The notes: a model not told the origin generated them from the letters alone. A DNA stretch of 64,000 nt from G965237725 sp965237725 (GCA_965237725.1 OZ250151.1:1550001-1614000), one strand, 5' to 3'. Shown: positions 39,017 through 48,217, counted from the first letter of the stretch. Program-made: numbers and translations.

Positions 39017-39475
39017 TTATAACGACAACTGTTCCATTTCCACAGATAGCTTTTCAATATCCATATCTTCCTGTAACCATTGTGCTCTGCGCGCATCCCA
39101 GAGTTCTTCACTCCAGATCTCAAATTTGTTTCCCTGGCCAACTAGAAGAATTGCCTTGGTCATCATTGCAAATTCACGCAATGGTGCAGGCAATAATATT
39201 CGGCCGCTGCCGTCCATATCCACATCGGATGCATAACCCAGCAAGAATCGTTTCAGCTTCTGATGGTTTGGATCGAAGCTTGGCAAGGCGACAATTTTTT
39301 CCTCAACCTTTTCCCAATGATCCATGGGGTATAACCAAAGGCAGTGTTCTTTGGTATTATTGACCGTAACAACCATTCGCCCATCGCAACGATCGGTAAT
39401 GGCGTCACGAAACCGACTCGGTATCGCGAATCTGCCTTTACTATCGAGATTTAATGAATTTGCGCCGCGAATCAT
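39017..39475 (-). CDS. mraZ: Transcriptional regulator MraZ
   Basis: An AbrB-like DNA-binding protein that forms octameric rings and represses its own operon. I chose the ATG at 39475 (MIRGANSLNLDSKGRFAIP), the family start. The open frame to 39511 runs into the operator repeats. The 152-residue protein contains two SpoVT/AbrB-like repeats (DSKGRFAIPSRFRD and DMDGSGRILLPAPLRE). It heads the dcw operon. Confidence 0.95.
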   Translation of the reverse strand: MIRGANSLNLDSKGRFAIPSRFRDAITDRCDGRMVVTVNNTKEHCLWLYPMDHWEKVEEKIVALPSFDPNHQKLKRFLLGYASDVDMDGSGRILLPAPLREFAMMTKAILLVGQGNKFEIWSEELWDARRAQWLQEDMDIEKLSVEMEQLSL

Positions 39476-39506
39476 GATATTGTTTATGTAATTAACAGAG
39501 AAATTC

Positions 39507-39530
39507 CCCACAATTTCCCACTTCTCGCCA
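39507..39530 (-). promoter_or_regulatory. MraZ operator: three TGGG-type repeats
   Basis: Read on the minus strand, TGGC-N6-TGGG-N6-TGGG gives three boxes at exact 10-base spacing (39527-39530, 39517-39520, 39507-39510). This matches the known E. coli MraZ operator of TGGGN repeats with 10-base spacing. It directly abuts the -10 box, suiting autorepression. Confidence 0.85.
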
Positions 39531-39558
39531 CTATATGAGTGAGTGCATAGCCTGTCAA
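39530..39558 (-). promoter_or_regulatory. dcw cluster promoter upstream of mraZ
   Basis: A consensus -35 TTGACA (39553-39558, minus strand) stands exactly 17 bases from TATAGT (39530-39535). Transcription would begin near 39523, inside the MraZ boxes. This is a strong sigma-70 type promoter for the whole mraZ-ftsZ cluster. Confidence 0.85.
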
Positions 39559-39775
39559 GAAAAATCAGGGTTAATTGGGGCTTAAATAGCGTTGATTTTT
39601 AAGGGAAAATTTGAGTTTTCCACACCTAAAGTTAAAGTAAATTCTAGCTTTATTTATTAACTCTATATTATTAAATAGGAAGTAATTTACGCGGCGCTTT
39701 TGGCATTGATTTATACTCTAGACTACCCCATTCAGTACAAATCTCCATTTAATAAACTTTTTACCGGAATACCCC

Positions 39776-40441
39776 ATGTCTACCGATATTTCCAACCAGA
39801 CCGAAAATCGATCAGGATGTCTAAAAACATCCGCCATTGTGCTGTTTACCATTGCCGCTTCGGTGGGCATAACCATCTGGGTCATCACCCAGTATATTTT
39901 TCCAAAACAGTTTACCCCGGTAGAGTTGTCGAAAAAAGAACAAACCGTACTGGAGAAAAAGTTAACCGTATTCCAGGGTTGGGGCGCCAACGCTGCTGAA
40001 CCCGAAGATGAAAATTCATTGCAACCGGAGAAATATTCCGAAGACGATGCTGATCGTACTATTGCCTTGAGCGAGCGCGAACTAAACGCAATGCTGGCAA
40101 ACAACACGGACTTGGCTCAGCGCCTGGCTATTGATCTTTCTGATGATTTAGCCAGCGGTAAATTATTGATTCCTCTTGATCCCGATTTTCCGATTATGGG
40201 CGGGAAAACATTAAAGATTTCTGCAGGCCTGGAGCTCGCTTATGCTAATCAACGCCCCATCGTCGTACTCAAAGGTGTAAGTGTGATGGGCGTACCGCTA
40301 CCCAGCGCCTGGCTCGGCGGCATGAAAAATGTTGATCTTGTCAGCGAGTTCGGCGACGCCGGGTTCTGGAAGGCATTTGCGGATGGCGTGGAAATGGTCA
40401 AAGTAGAAGAAGATCAGCTGGTGATAAAGCTCAAAGAATAA
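39776..40441 (+). CDS. Conserved membrane-anchored protein of unknown function
   Basis: A 221-residue protein with one N-terminal membrane helix (residues 19-42, AIVLFTIAASVGITIWVI) and an extracytoplasmic domain. The conserved-looking core LSERELNAMLANNTDLAQRL, PLDPDFPIMGGKTLK and MGVPLPSAWLGGMKN resembles proteins of the DUF2140/YpmS type by memory; this match is tentative. It is monocistronic and divergent from mraZ. Confidence 0.7.
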   Translation: MSTDISNQTENRSGCLKTSAIVLFTIAASVGITIWVITQYIFPKQFTPVELSKKEQTVLEKKLTVFQGWGANAAEPEDENSLQPEKYSEDDADRTIALSERELNAMLANNTDLAQRLAIDLSDDLASGKLLIPLDPDFPIMGGKTLKISAGLELAYANQRPIVVLKGVSVMGVPLPSAWLGGMKNVDLVSEFGDAGFWKAFADGVEMVKVEEDQLVIKLKE

Positions 40442-40515
40442 TATCTCAGATTCACAACAGCTCCACGGAACACAAAAAATTAATTCGGAAGAACCAGAAG
40501 GTCATCGCCCGAAAC

Positions 40516-41076
40516 TTATCGAACAACATTTAGAAACGCCTGTACAAATCGAAAGGTCAAACCCCACAGCACCTTGCCTTCGGGCAGCTGCACCGCCGGG
40601 TAAGGATCCGGCGCATAGCTGGTGAGGTAGTCAAATCGGTTGTTCGCATCAAACAGATGAGACACCTCGACCCATATGCTATCCCCTACTTCCTGATTAT
40701 GAACAGCAGCCTGGGATGATAAACCTAAATCAAACACCAAACAGCTGATAATCAATGGGATACGATTGTAGTTATTTCGACCTTGCTGATCATCCAGGCG
40801 ACAAAGCAGTTTATCCCGGGTTAGATTAAAACCAACTTCTTCAGCCGTTTCCCGAACTGCTGTAGCAACAACGTCTCCATCTTCGGCATCCATATTCCCA
40901 CCTGGAAACGCGATTTGCCCGGACCAGGGGTCATTTTCATTGGTTGCTCTTTGAATAAAAAATATCTCAGGATTGGCATCAAGATTCCGTAAAATCAGGG
41001 CTACCGCTGCTGATTTGTAACCGTCAATCTGAATTAATGCCGGATCATGCCGCTCCAGTTTTTGTTTGATTGCCAA
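40516..41076 (-). CDS. Nudix hydrolase, CoA pyrophosphatase (NudL) type
   Basis: A 186-residue Nudix protein with a box running GGNMDAEDGDVVATAVRET then AEEVGF. The preceding FIQRATNENDPWSGQIAFPG resembles the UPF0035 signature found in NudL-like coenzyme A pyrophosphatases. The substrate is inferred from that signature only. Confidence 0.83.
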   Translation of the reverse strand: MAIKQKLERHDPALIQIDGYKSAAVALILRNLDANPEIFFIQRATNENDPWSGQIAFPGGNMDAEDGDVVATAVRETAEEVGFNLTRDKLLCRLDDQQGRNNYNRIPLIISCLVFDLGLSSQAAVHNQEVGDSIWVEVSHLFDANNRFDYLTSYAPDPYPAVQLPEGKVLWGLTFRFVQAFLNVVR

Positions 41077-41146
41077 ATTTTGTATGTTCGCTTGTCTATT
41101 TGATTGTGTGTCTATTTATCGTTCCTCGACTTCTAATAATTGAATT

Positions 41147-41866
41147 TTACGCATAATCACTAATGTTAGATCTCTGTGTTTTTTTCACCCGCTTGACTAA
41201 GGCTTTTAATTTTAGATAATCTTTCACAACAATACATTTAGATACTCGCTTAATAATTCCATTGGATTCGAGCTTGTTAAGTTCGCGACTAACTGCTTCG
41301 CGAGTACAACTTACCATGGATGCCATTTCTGTCTGGGTAGGCGGGTTATCGATTCGCGCAACACCTTGGTCACCTACAACCGGCCTGGAAAGCCTAAGCA
41401 ATTCGGCGATGACCCGATCGCGCACAACCAGGGTAGAGTATTCGAAAATTCGATCGCATAATCTACGTACTACGCTGGTTAACTGACTTAGTATTTTTAA
41501 ACAGGCATCGGGGTAGGATTTTAAAATGTTTAGAAATTCTCTCGACGGTATCACAGTAATGACCGTATTCGTCAACGCAATAACATTCGCTGAACGCGGT
41601 TTTCCATCAATTGCAGATATTTCGCCAAAATTCCCGCCAGGATTTAAATCAACAAAATTAACCTCTTTACCATCGCTGGAATAGAGCGTGACGCGAACGC
41701 TGCCCGATTGTATAAAATATACATTAGTATCATCGTCCATCGCTCGAACAATTTGCTCGCCCTTTTTGTAAGCTTTTTGCTGCAACGAATTTATTAGCGC
41801 TTCACGATCTTCCTGATTAAGCGCGCCAAGAAACGAATTGACGTAGATGTCGTTGTACTCTTCCAT
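41147..41866 (-). CDS. Crp/Fnr family transcriptional regulator
   Basis: The 239-residue protein has a cyclic-nucleotide-binding fold (IQSGSVRVTLYSSDGKE, GGNFGEISAIDGKPRSANV) and a C-terminal helix-turn-helix (TQTEMASMVSCTREAVSREL). The phosphate-binding cassette residues GEISAIDGKPRSA are close to Crp, so cAMP binding is plausible. No Fnr-type N-terminal cysteines are present. A good GGAGGT lies 8 bases before the ATG. The gene stands alone. Confidence 0.9.
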   Translation of the reverse strand: MEEYNDIYVNSFLGALNQEDREALINSLQQKAYKKGEQIVRAMDDDTNVYFIQSGSVRVTLYSSDGKEVNFVDLNPGGNFGEISAIDGKPRSANVIALTNTVITVIPSREFLNILKSYPDACLKILSQLTSVVRRLCDRIFEYSTLVVRDRVIAELLRLSRPVVGDQGVARIDNPPTQTEMASMVSCTREAVSRELNKLESNGIIKRVSKCIVVKDYLKLKALVKRVKKTQRSNISDYA

Positions 41867-41888
41867 GAAAAATTACCTCCAATTACTT

Positions 41889-42093
41889 AAGAACCTCAGA
41901 TTAAAACATGAATAGCCTATTTGAGTTCAAACCCAATTTATCGCGTGGCAATTTCTGCGTTGCAAAACCTCGCAATAGCCATGCCCATACTTATTCGACG
42001 TGGGCGTGCGTTTCGCGCCTTGAAATTGATTATTTTACCCAGTGCCATTTTATGTGGCAACTTGATCTGCCCAGCTTTAATCAGAGGCTCCTT
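41889..42093. repeat. MITE-like palindromic repeat, copy A
   Basis: The element is bounded by AAGAACCTCAGATTAAAAC (41889-41907) and the inverted end GCTTTAATCAGAGGCTCCTT (42074-42093). Internal blocks TTTCTGCGTTGCAAAACCTCGCAATAGCC (split over 41950-41980), GCGTTTCGCGCCTTGA and TGGCAACTTGATCTGCCCAG are shared with copy B. It contains no transposase and lies between two genes on the same strand. Confidence 0.85.
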
Positions 42094-42136
42094 GAATTTT
42101 TATGTGTTTATTATACCAAATCAGGATTGTGTCCAA

Positions 42137-42781
42137 TTACCAGTGAAACCCGGTTCCGAGATAAAAACCCGAAGTGCTCGAAGCGCCACTGCGACCCGTT
42201 GTTGCGTTATCAAAATCCACCTCATAATCCAGATACCCCAGTCGAATCGACAAAAATGGCATTGGTGTGATGTGAATGCCCGCATCAACTTCCCGGGCGG
42301 ATATATCTTTGAAGTTTCCGGCGTCTCCAAGATCCGGTGTCCAGGCAAACTTTCCATAAACAAAAATACTACCTGGCAGGCCTGCGCGACCCTCAGCCGA
42401 AATTCGAAATCCACTGGTATCCTGGCCGTTAATTAAATCAAGTTGTTCAATTCCCGCACCCAGCGCAAAATAATTATTATCAGATGCCGATAACAAACGA
42501 CGCCTTACCTCCAACTGGGTCCGGCTTTGATTGGGAATACCAACACCATCAAGATCAGAATCAAACCATGCGCCACGCAATCCCCAGGTATCACCTAACC
42601 AGGTTTCGCCGTAAATCATAGTCGAACCGGCATCTATATCACCTTGTGAAAGATCCACCTGGTATTCGTTATTCCATAGCGCTATGCCAATTTCACCATC
42701 TACCGGCCCCAACGCATGACTACTAGTAGATGCCATTGCGAGTAAAATATAACCTGCGATCAAACCTTTGAAATGATTCAT
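42137..42781 (-). CDS. YfaZ-like outer-membrane beta-barrel protein
   Basis: The 214-residue protein has a signal peptide (residues 1-23, cleaved near SHA-L), alternating beta-strands throughout and a C-terminal aromatic residue (GTGFHW), as in proteins inserted by BAM. Segments such as LGDTWGLRGAWFDSD and FRISAEGRAGLPGSIFVYGKF fit YfaZ-type small barrels. Substrate or role unknown. Confidence 0.75.
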   Translation of the reverse strand: MNHFKGLIAGYILLAMASTSSHALGPVDGEIGIALWNNEYQVDLSQGDIDAGSTMIYGETWLGDTWGLRGAWFDSDLDGVGIPNQSRTQLEVRRRLLSASDNNYFALGAGIEQLDLINGQDTSGFRISAEGRAGLPGSIFVYGKFAWTPDLGDAGNFKDISAREVDAGIHITPMPFLSIRLGYLDYEVDFDNATTGRSGASSTSGFYLGTGFHW

Positions 42782-42833
42782 AATAGAAGTTCTGTAAATA
42801 AATTATTGTTGCCTGGAAATTTTAACTTAACAA

Positions 42834-43259
42834 ATGAAATCCAAACCAGACACTACTGGAATTAATAAAGCGCATCAACAGCGACTTGATACCTGGTTGT
42901 GGGCCAGTCGATTTTTTAAAACCAGAAAGCTTGCGACAGCAGCGGTTAGTGCAGGCCATGTCCTGGTTAACAAACACAAAGGAAAGCCGGGCAAAACCAT
43001 CGAGGCTGGCGATTTACTCGAAATCAAACGTAATCATTATAACCACACAGTATATGTACGTCAGCTGACTGCGAAGCGTGTTGGCGCAGTGGCTGCAGCA
43101 GAATTGTTTGAAGAGCTCCAATGGAGTATTGAACAAAGAGAACAAGAAATTCAATTGAACAAAAATAATGCCAGGGGGCTGAAATTTGACCGCAGAAAAC
43201 CGAGTAAGCGTGAACGCCAGTCTATGGTTAAAATAAAACAACAGATGACTAACACTTAA
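42834..43259 (+). CDS. hslR: S4-domain heat-shock protein Hsp15
   Basis: The 141-residue protein has an S4 RNA-binding domain (QRLDTWLWASRFFKTRKLAT, SAGHVLVNKHKGKPGKTI) and a basic C-terminal tail, as in Hsp15, which rescues free 50S subunits carrying nascent chains. It is the first gene of a plus-strand run with the dehydrogenase and the HemW-like gene. Confidence 0.88.
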   Translation: MKSKPDTTGINKAHQQRLDTWLWASRFFKTRKLATAAVSAGHVLVNKHKGKPGKTIEAGDLLEIKRNHYNHTVYVRQLTAKRVGAVAAAELFEELQWSIEQREQEIQLNKNNARGLKFDRRKPSKRERQSMVKIKQQMTNT

Positions 43260-43275
43260 TCCAGACTACTCCGGC

Positions 43276-44238
43276 ATGAAAGGCGTAATACTAGACAAAA
43301 GCACATTCCATAGAAATGATATCGAGTTGTCCGGATTTTTAAAATATCCAGTTGAGTGGAGTGATTATTTGAGCACATCCCGAAAAGAAACCAGGGACAG
43401 GATTGCAGGTAAACAGATTATCGTTACCAATAAGGTGGTTATTGATAAAGATTTACTAAATGATAATCACGATCTGAAACTGATTATGATTGCCGCCACA
43501 GGAACCGATAACGTTGATATCGAACTATGTCGACAAATGAATATAACCGTTTGTAATGTGCGCAGTTATGCCACACCCGCCGTAGTACAACATACCTTTG
43601 CCTTGATGTTGAACCTGCTAACCAATCAAATCAAATATATCGATGATGTAAAAAACCAGATGTGGTCGGGCAGCGAAATTTTCTGCCTGCTCGATCATCC
43701 TATCGTGGAACTCGAAGGCAAGTCTTTAGGCATCATTGGATACGGTACCCTGGGTAGTAGAGTTGCTGCAGTGGCGCGAGCCTTTGGCATGGAGATTCTG
43801 ATTTGCCAACGACCTGGAACTAAGCCTCGGAAATCGCAAAAGCAACGCATTCCATTCGATCAAATTCTTGAGCGCTCTGACGTACTGACCCTGCATTGTC
43901 CGCTTACCCCCGAGACCAATAACCTTCTCGGTAAAAAAGAGTTTACAAGAATGAAATCCAGCGCGATTGTTATTAACACGGCAAGAGGCGCAATCATCAA
44001 CTCGGAAGCATTGGTAAGCGCATTAAAAACCGACGTGATCAGTGGCGCAGGCATCGACGTATTAACCCACGAACCGCCGCCGGATTCAGACTTGCTTCTT
44101 CAGGGCGAAATTCCCAATCTCATTGTCACCCCGCATAATGCATGGGGCACCCGGGAATCCAGGCAAAGGTTAGTTGATCAACTCGCACGGATACTTGGCG
44201 GCTGGTTTGACAACAAACCGATCAACTGCGTTACCTGA
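43276..44238 (+). CDS. D-2-hydroxyacid dehydrogenase (glycerate dehydrogenase-like)
   Basis: A 320-residue NAD(P)-dependent dehydrogenase. It has the Rossmann motif GIIGYGTLGSRVAAVA, the catalytic Arg in INTARGAIINSEAL, the Glu in the GIDVLTHEPP region and His in TPHNAWGT. It most resembles hydroxypyruvate/glycerate dehydrogenases (HprA), but substrate cannot be read from sequence. It lies 16 bases after hslR. Confidence 0.88.
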   Translation: MKGVILDKSTFHRNDIELSGFLKYPVEWSDYLSTSRKETRDRIAGKQIIVTNKVVIDKDLLNDNHDLKLIMIAATGTDNVDIELCRQMNITVCNVRSYATPAVVQHTFALMLNLLTNQIKYIDDVKNQMWSGSEIFCLLDHPIVELEGKSLGIIGYGTLGSRVAAVARAFGMEILICQRPGTKPRKSQKQRIPFDQILERSDVLTLHCPLTPETNNLLGKKEFTRMKSSAIVINTARGAIINSEALVSALKTDVISGAGIDVLTHEPPPDSDLLLQGEIPNLIVTPHNAWGTRESRQRLVDQLARILGGWFDNKPINCVT

Positions 44239-44261
44239 ACCCAGACCCTTAGCCCTGGCAA

Positions 44262-45419
44262 ATGGTTGTTCCCCCACTTTCGTTATATATGCATTTCCCG
44301 TGGTGTATTAAAAAATGCCCTTATTGCGATTTTAATTCCCATGAGTTGAAAGGCAATTTAAGCGAAGGGAAATATATCGAAACTCTGATTCGTGATCTAG
44401 AAAATGATCTCGATGACTCAATCGGGCAGCGGAAGTTAAAATCCATTTTCATGGGCGGTGGCACACCAAGTCTTTTTTCCGCAAAGTCTTTACGGTATCT
44501 GTTGAGTCAGGTAAAACTGCGCATCGAATTTGAGGACAATATCGAAATTACCATGGAGGCTAATCCCGGGTCATTGGAGCACGACCAGTTTGATGCCTAC
44601 AGAAATGCAGGAATTAATCGCCTTTCCCTGGGGATCCAGAGTTTTAATGACCCACACTTAAAGGTTCTGGGCAGAATTCACAACGCCGAGACTGCGGGCA
44701 AAGCGATTGCTGGGGCGAAATCAGCCGGCTTTACCAACTTCAATCTTGATTTAATGTATGGCTTGCCCGAGCAAACCATTGACCAGGCGTTAGATGACTG
44801 TAACCAGGCTATAAATCACAACCCCTCCCACCTTTCGTTTTATCAACTTACCCTGGAACCCAATACTTATTTTTACAGGCATCCGCCCAGGCTGCCCGAC
44901 CATGACCAGCAAGCTGAAATCCAGCACGAACTCCAGGCATTGCTCGGTAAAAATAATTACAACCAATATGAAGTTTCTGCTTATGCCATGGAATCAATGC
45001 AAAGCATACACAATCTGAATTACTGGCAGTTTGGTGACTACCTGGGTATCGGCGCCGGCGCCCATTCGAAAATAACCTGTGAAAATTCTATTGTCAGGGG
45101 CTGGAAACAAAAGCACCCTGAAAACTATATCAACCAGGTTGCGGACGGTTTGTCATATAAAACAACCAACGTCGTACCGAAGGACGATATTCTGTTTGAA
45201 TTTATGATGAATGCACTGCGATTGAAAGACGGCATAAGCCTGAATTTGTTTGAGCAACGCACCGGACTACCCGCTACGCATTTGCATCAATCCATGGAAT
45301 CGAGTTTGGCCCGGAATCGGGTGGAAATTAGTGACGGATATCTACGCTGCACACCTCAAGGGTATCTATTTATCGATGACATTCTTCAGGAGCTGCTGCC
45401 TGTGAAAGCCGTTGTTTGA
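44262..45419 (+). CDS. hemW: HemW-like radical SAM protein
   Basis: The 385-residue protein has the radical SAM cluster motif CIKKCPYCDFNSH, then FMGGGTPSLFSA, EANPGS, GINRLSLGIQSF and FNLDLMYGLPEQT, with a HemN-type C-terminal domain. HemW proteins bind heme and are thought to deliver it; older annotations call them oxygen-independent coproporphyrinogen oxidase. It is the last gene of the hslR run. Confidence 0.9.
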   Translation: MVVPPLSLYMHFPWCIKKCPYCDFNSHELKGNLSEGKYIETLIRDLENDLDDSIGQRKLKSIFMGGGTPSLFSAKSLRYLLSQVKLRIEFEDNIEITMEANPGSLEHDQFDAYRNAGINRLSLGIQSFNDPHLKVLGRIHNAETAGKAIAGAKSAGFTNFNLDLMYGLPEQTIDQALDDCNQAINHNPSHLSFYQLTLEPNTYFYRHPPRLPDHDQQAEIQHELQALLGKNNYNQYEVSAYAMESMQSIHNLNYWQFGDYLGIGAGAHSKITCENSIVRGWKQKHPENYINQVADGLSYKTTNVVPKDDILFEFMMNALRLKDGISLNLFEQRTGLPATHLHQSMESSLARNRVEISDGYLRCTPQGYLFIDDILQELLPVKAVV

Positions 45420-45456
45420 AATCCGTTGTTTGAAGCCGGTTGATTAAAACCCGTTT

Positions 45457-46287
45457 TCAAGAAAGTCTTCGAACATGAAAGTCGATATGGTCTTCGATAA
45501 AGCTGGAAATAAAATAGTAGCTGTGATCGTAACCCGGCTGCATCCTCAGGTTCAGGTTTTGTCCGGCTTTCTCACACGCTGCTTTTAGTAATTCGGGCTT
45601 GAGCTGCTCGGCCAGAAAATTATCTGCATCACCCTGATCGATGAAAATTTCACCGCTGGACTTGCCCAACTCAATCAGTGCAGTGGCATCATATTGTTGC
45701 CAGGTGGATCGATCATCACCCAGATATCCGCCCAGGGCTTTTTCTCCCCACGGACATTGAGTTGGTGCACAGATTGGTGAAAATGCAGATATGGATTTGT
45801 AAATATCCGGGTTCTTCAGACCAATAGTCAACGCACCATGCCCGCCCATGGAATGTCCGGTTATGCCCTGGCGATCTGGATCAACCGAGAAATGTTTAAA
45901 AACCAATTCCGGCAATTCCCTGGTAACATAGGAATACATCTGATAATTCTTGTCCCAGGGCGGATTTGTCGCATCAACATAAAATCCGGCGCCACTTCCA
46001 AAATCATAATCTTCGTCTTCCCCGGAAATACCTGCTCCCCTGGGGCTGGTATCCGGGGCGATTAAAATCAAACCATTTTTAGCAGCATATTGCTGGGCAC
46101 CAGCCTTGGCGATAAAGTTTTCCTCGGTACAGGTCAGACCGGATAAATACCACAATACCGGAAAATTGGCGGTGCCGACCTCGGGTTGAAAAACCGCAAA
46201 TCGCATAGCGGTACCCGTACAGTCAGACTGATGACCATAAACTCCCTGGACGCCGCCAAAGCAGCGCTGCTCGCTGATTGTTTCCAT
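45457..46287 (-). CDS. fghA: S-formylglutathione hydrolase
   Basis: An alpha/beta-hydrolase (esterase D) that splits S-formylglutathione to formate and glutathione. The 276-residue protein has the nucleophile elbow GITGHSMGGHGAL, LSGLTCTEENFIAKAGAQ and the catalytic His in PGYDHSYYF. It follows frmA by 22 bases, completing the glutathione-dependent formaldehyde oxidation pathway. Confidence 0.95.
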   Translation of the reverse strand: METISEQRCFGGVQGVYGHQSDCTGTAMRFAVFQPEVGTANFPVLWYLSGLTCTEENFIAKAGAQQYAAKNGLILIAPDTSPRGAGISGEDEDYDFGSGAGFYVDATNPPWDKNYQMYSYVTRELPELVFKHFSVDPDRQGITGHSMGGHGALTIGLKNPDIYKSISAFSPICAPTQCPWGEKALGGYLGDDRSTWQQYDATALIELGKSSGEIFIDQGDADNFLAEQLKPELLKAACEKAGQNLNLRMQPGYDHSYYFISSFIEDHIDFHVRRLS

Positions 46288-46309
46288 AAGCTGTTTTTAA
46301 ATCCAGAGT

Positions 46310-47425
46310 TTACTGGTCAAACAACACCACGCTACGAATAGAATCTCCGGCATGCATTAAATCAAATGCATCATTGATTTTATCCAGGGGCATGGTATGG
46401 GTAATCAAATCATCAATATTGATTTTGCCATCCATATACCAGTCAACAATTTTTGGCACGTCGGTTCTGCCCTTTGCACCGCCGAATGCCGTTCCGCGCC
46501 ATACTCTGCCCGTTACCAGTTGAAACGGTCGGGTACTGATTTCCTGGCCCGAACCGGCAACGCCAATAATGACGCTTTCACCCCAGCCCTTGTGGCAACA
46601 TTCCAGCGCCTGACGCATTAAATCAGTATTGCCCACACATTCAAAACTATAGTCTGCACCGCCATCGGTAATATCGACAATATGATCAACTAAATCTCCT
46701 TCAACTTCGGTTGGGTTTACAAAGTGAGTCATGCCAAATTTCTCAGCAAGAATTTCACGCTTTGGATTAATGTCCACACCAACAATTTTGTCTGCACCCG
46801 CCAGTCGAGCGCCTTGAATAACATTCAGTCCAATACCACCCAGACCAAATACAACAACATTGTCACCTGGTTGAACCTTTGCCGTATTAATTACCGCACC
46901 AATTCCCGTAGTGACACCACAGCCGATATAACAAATTTTATCGAAGGGTGCATCTTCTCTGACTTTAGCAACTGCAATTTCCGGCAGCACGGTGAAATTT
47001 GAAAATGTCGACGTTCCCATATAGTGAAAAAACTTTTGCTTTCCCATGGAAAATCTACTGGTACCGTCGGGCATCAGTCCCTGTCCCTGGGTCACCCGGA
47101 TGGCCTGACAAAGGTTGGTTTTTCCACTTGTACAGTAGTCGCATTCCCGACATTCCGGGGTGTACAACGGAATGACATGGTCACCTTTTTTTAAACTCGA
47201 AACCCCCACACCAACATCAACCACCACCCCGGCACCTTCATGACCCAAAATTGCTGGAAACAATCCTTCAGGATCTGCGCCGGAGCGAGTGAATTCATCG
47301 GTATGACAAATTCCCGTGGCTTTAATTTCGATTAATACTTCTCCGGCTTTTGGGCCGTCGAGTTGGACTGTTTCAATTTCTAATGGTTTGCCTGCCTGAT
47401 AGGCGACAGCTGCTCTAGTATCCAT
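46310..47425 (-). CDS. frmA: S-(hydroxymethyl)glutathione dehydrogenase (class III alcohol dehydrogenase)
   Basis: A zinc NAD-dependent enzyme that oxidises S-hydroxymethylglutathione to S-formylglutathione. The 371-residue protein has the catalytic zinc region GICHTDEFTRSG and GHEGAGVVVDVG, structural zinc cysteines (CRECDYCTSGKTNLC), and VFGLGGIGLNVIQGARLAGA. It lies 21 bases after the Kbp-like gene and ahead of fghA. No FrmR repressor gene is adjacent. Confidence 0.96.
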   Translation of the reverse strand: MDTRAAVAYQAGKPLEIETVQLDGPKAGEVLIEIKATGICHTDEFTRSGADPEGLFPAILGHEGAGVVVDVGVGVSSLKKGDHVIPLYTPECRECDYCTSGKTNLCQAIRVTQGQGLMPDGTSRFSMGKQKFFHYMGTSTFSNFTVLPEIAVAKVREDAPFDKICYIGCGVTTGIGAVINTAKVQPGDNVVVFGLGGIGLNVIQGARLAGADKIVGVDINPKREILAEKFGMTHFVNPTEVEGDLVDHIVDITDGGADYSFECVGNTDLMRQALECCHKGWGESVIIGVAGSGQEISTRPFQLVTGRVWRGTAFGGAKGRTDVPKIVDWYMDGKINIDDLITHTMPLDKINDAFDLMHAGDSIRSVVLFDQ

Positions 47426-47446
47426 TATTCAATTCCTCAAAATTTT

Positions 47447-47881
47447 TTAATCTAGCGGTATTCTTATTTTTTGACCTGGGTAAATCAGATCGGGATCTTT
47501 TATCACTTCACGGTTTGCTTCAAAAATGTCAGGATATTTACTGCCATTTCCGAGAAACTTGGCTGCGATGGCCCAAAGCGTATCTCCAGATTGAATTTCA
47601 TAATATTCAACTTTCTGATCAGATTCCGGGGCATCCAACTCACTTGCTTCAACCTTATTTATCCCAAAAATATTACCTGCCATAAGGATTGCTTTTTCAA
47701 AGGCCGATTGATCCTTGGCCTTACCTGAAACCTTGGCCACCCCGTCCTCAACTTCCACTTTCAACCCATCAACACCCGGGTTATCCTCTTCAATATGCTC
47801 GCGGATTTTTTCCCCGGCATCGTCATCGTCATCGCCAAACAGTTTTTTACCAATATCGGCTGCAAAATCCAGTAATCCCAT
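47447..47881 (-). CDS. kbp: BON-LysM protein, Kbp (YgaU) type
   Basis: A 144-residue protein with an N-terminal BON domain (VDGLKVEVEDGVAKVSGKA) and a C-terminal LysM domain (YEIQSGDTLWAIAAKFLG to IYPGQKIRIP). E. coli Kbp, with the same architecture and similar N-terminus, is a cytoplasmic potassium-binding protein. I used the ATG at 47881 (MGLLDFAADIG); the longer frame needs a TTG. It heads the frmA-fghA run. Confidence 0.88.
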   Translation of the reverse strand: MGLLDFAADIGKKLFGDDDDDAGEKIREHIEEDNPGVDGLKVEVEDGVAKVSGKAKDQSAFEKAILMAGNIFGINKVEASELDAPESDQKVEYYEIQSGDTLWAIAAKFLGNGSKYPDIFEANREVIKDPDLIYPGQKIRIPLD

Positions 47882-47899
47882 TGTATTCTCCAATTGTGG

Positions 47900-47934
47900 T
47901 TATAGTGAAACTGGACTTTAACATTCCACTATAA
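47900..47934. promoter_or_regulatory. Inverted repeat upstream of kbp, possible operator
   Basis: TTATAGTG (47900-47907) and its perfect inverse CACTATAA (47927-47934) flank 19 bases just upstream of the kbp start. A related pair, CTATAGTG (47996-48003) and CATTGTAA (48008-48015), occurs about 70 bases further. Repressor binding is inference. Confidence 0.45.
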
Positions 47935-48063
47935 AATTTTCTATCAACGTATTTTCGTATTTCCGCCCAAAATTCGCGGGTTTTAAGGATTTCAACTATA
48001 GTGATTCCATTGTAAGGCCAGGCATAAAATGTCAATTCTTGCCTAATATTTGGGCCTTTTTAT

Positions 48064-48088
48064 GACCCAGACTTTTGGGTCGTTTTTT
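48064..48088 (+). terminator. Rho-independent terminator-like hairpin
   Basis: GACCCA pairs with TGGGTC around GACTTT and is followed by GTTTTTT on the plus strand. No plus-strand gene precedes it, so it would end either an unrecognised short RNA between about 47,940 and 48,064 or the leader of the gene at 48218. Confidence 0.6.
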
Positions 48089-48217
48089 GAACACAGACGT
48101 TGACAAACACAGGGGTTTATAGGCCTAATAGAGCGCATAAGGAGAAACAATTTTGGCCGGAGCAGGCCTTGTAAAAATTATGCCGTAATGAATCGGCATA
48201 TGTGGAGGTGACTTAGA

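Noticed and set aside
39476..39511. Twelve-codon N-terminal extension of mraZ
   Set aside because: The extension covers the MraZ operator and the predicted transcription start; the family start is at 39475.
41908..42436. Overlapping plus-strand frames of 120 and 171 codons
   Set aside because: They run through the palindromic MITE-like copy A and antisense to the YfaZ-like gene; no protein family is apparent.
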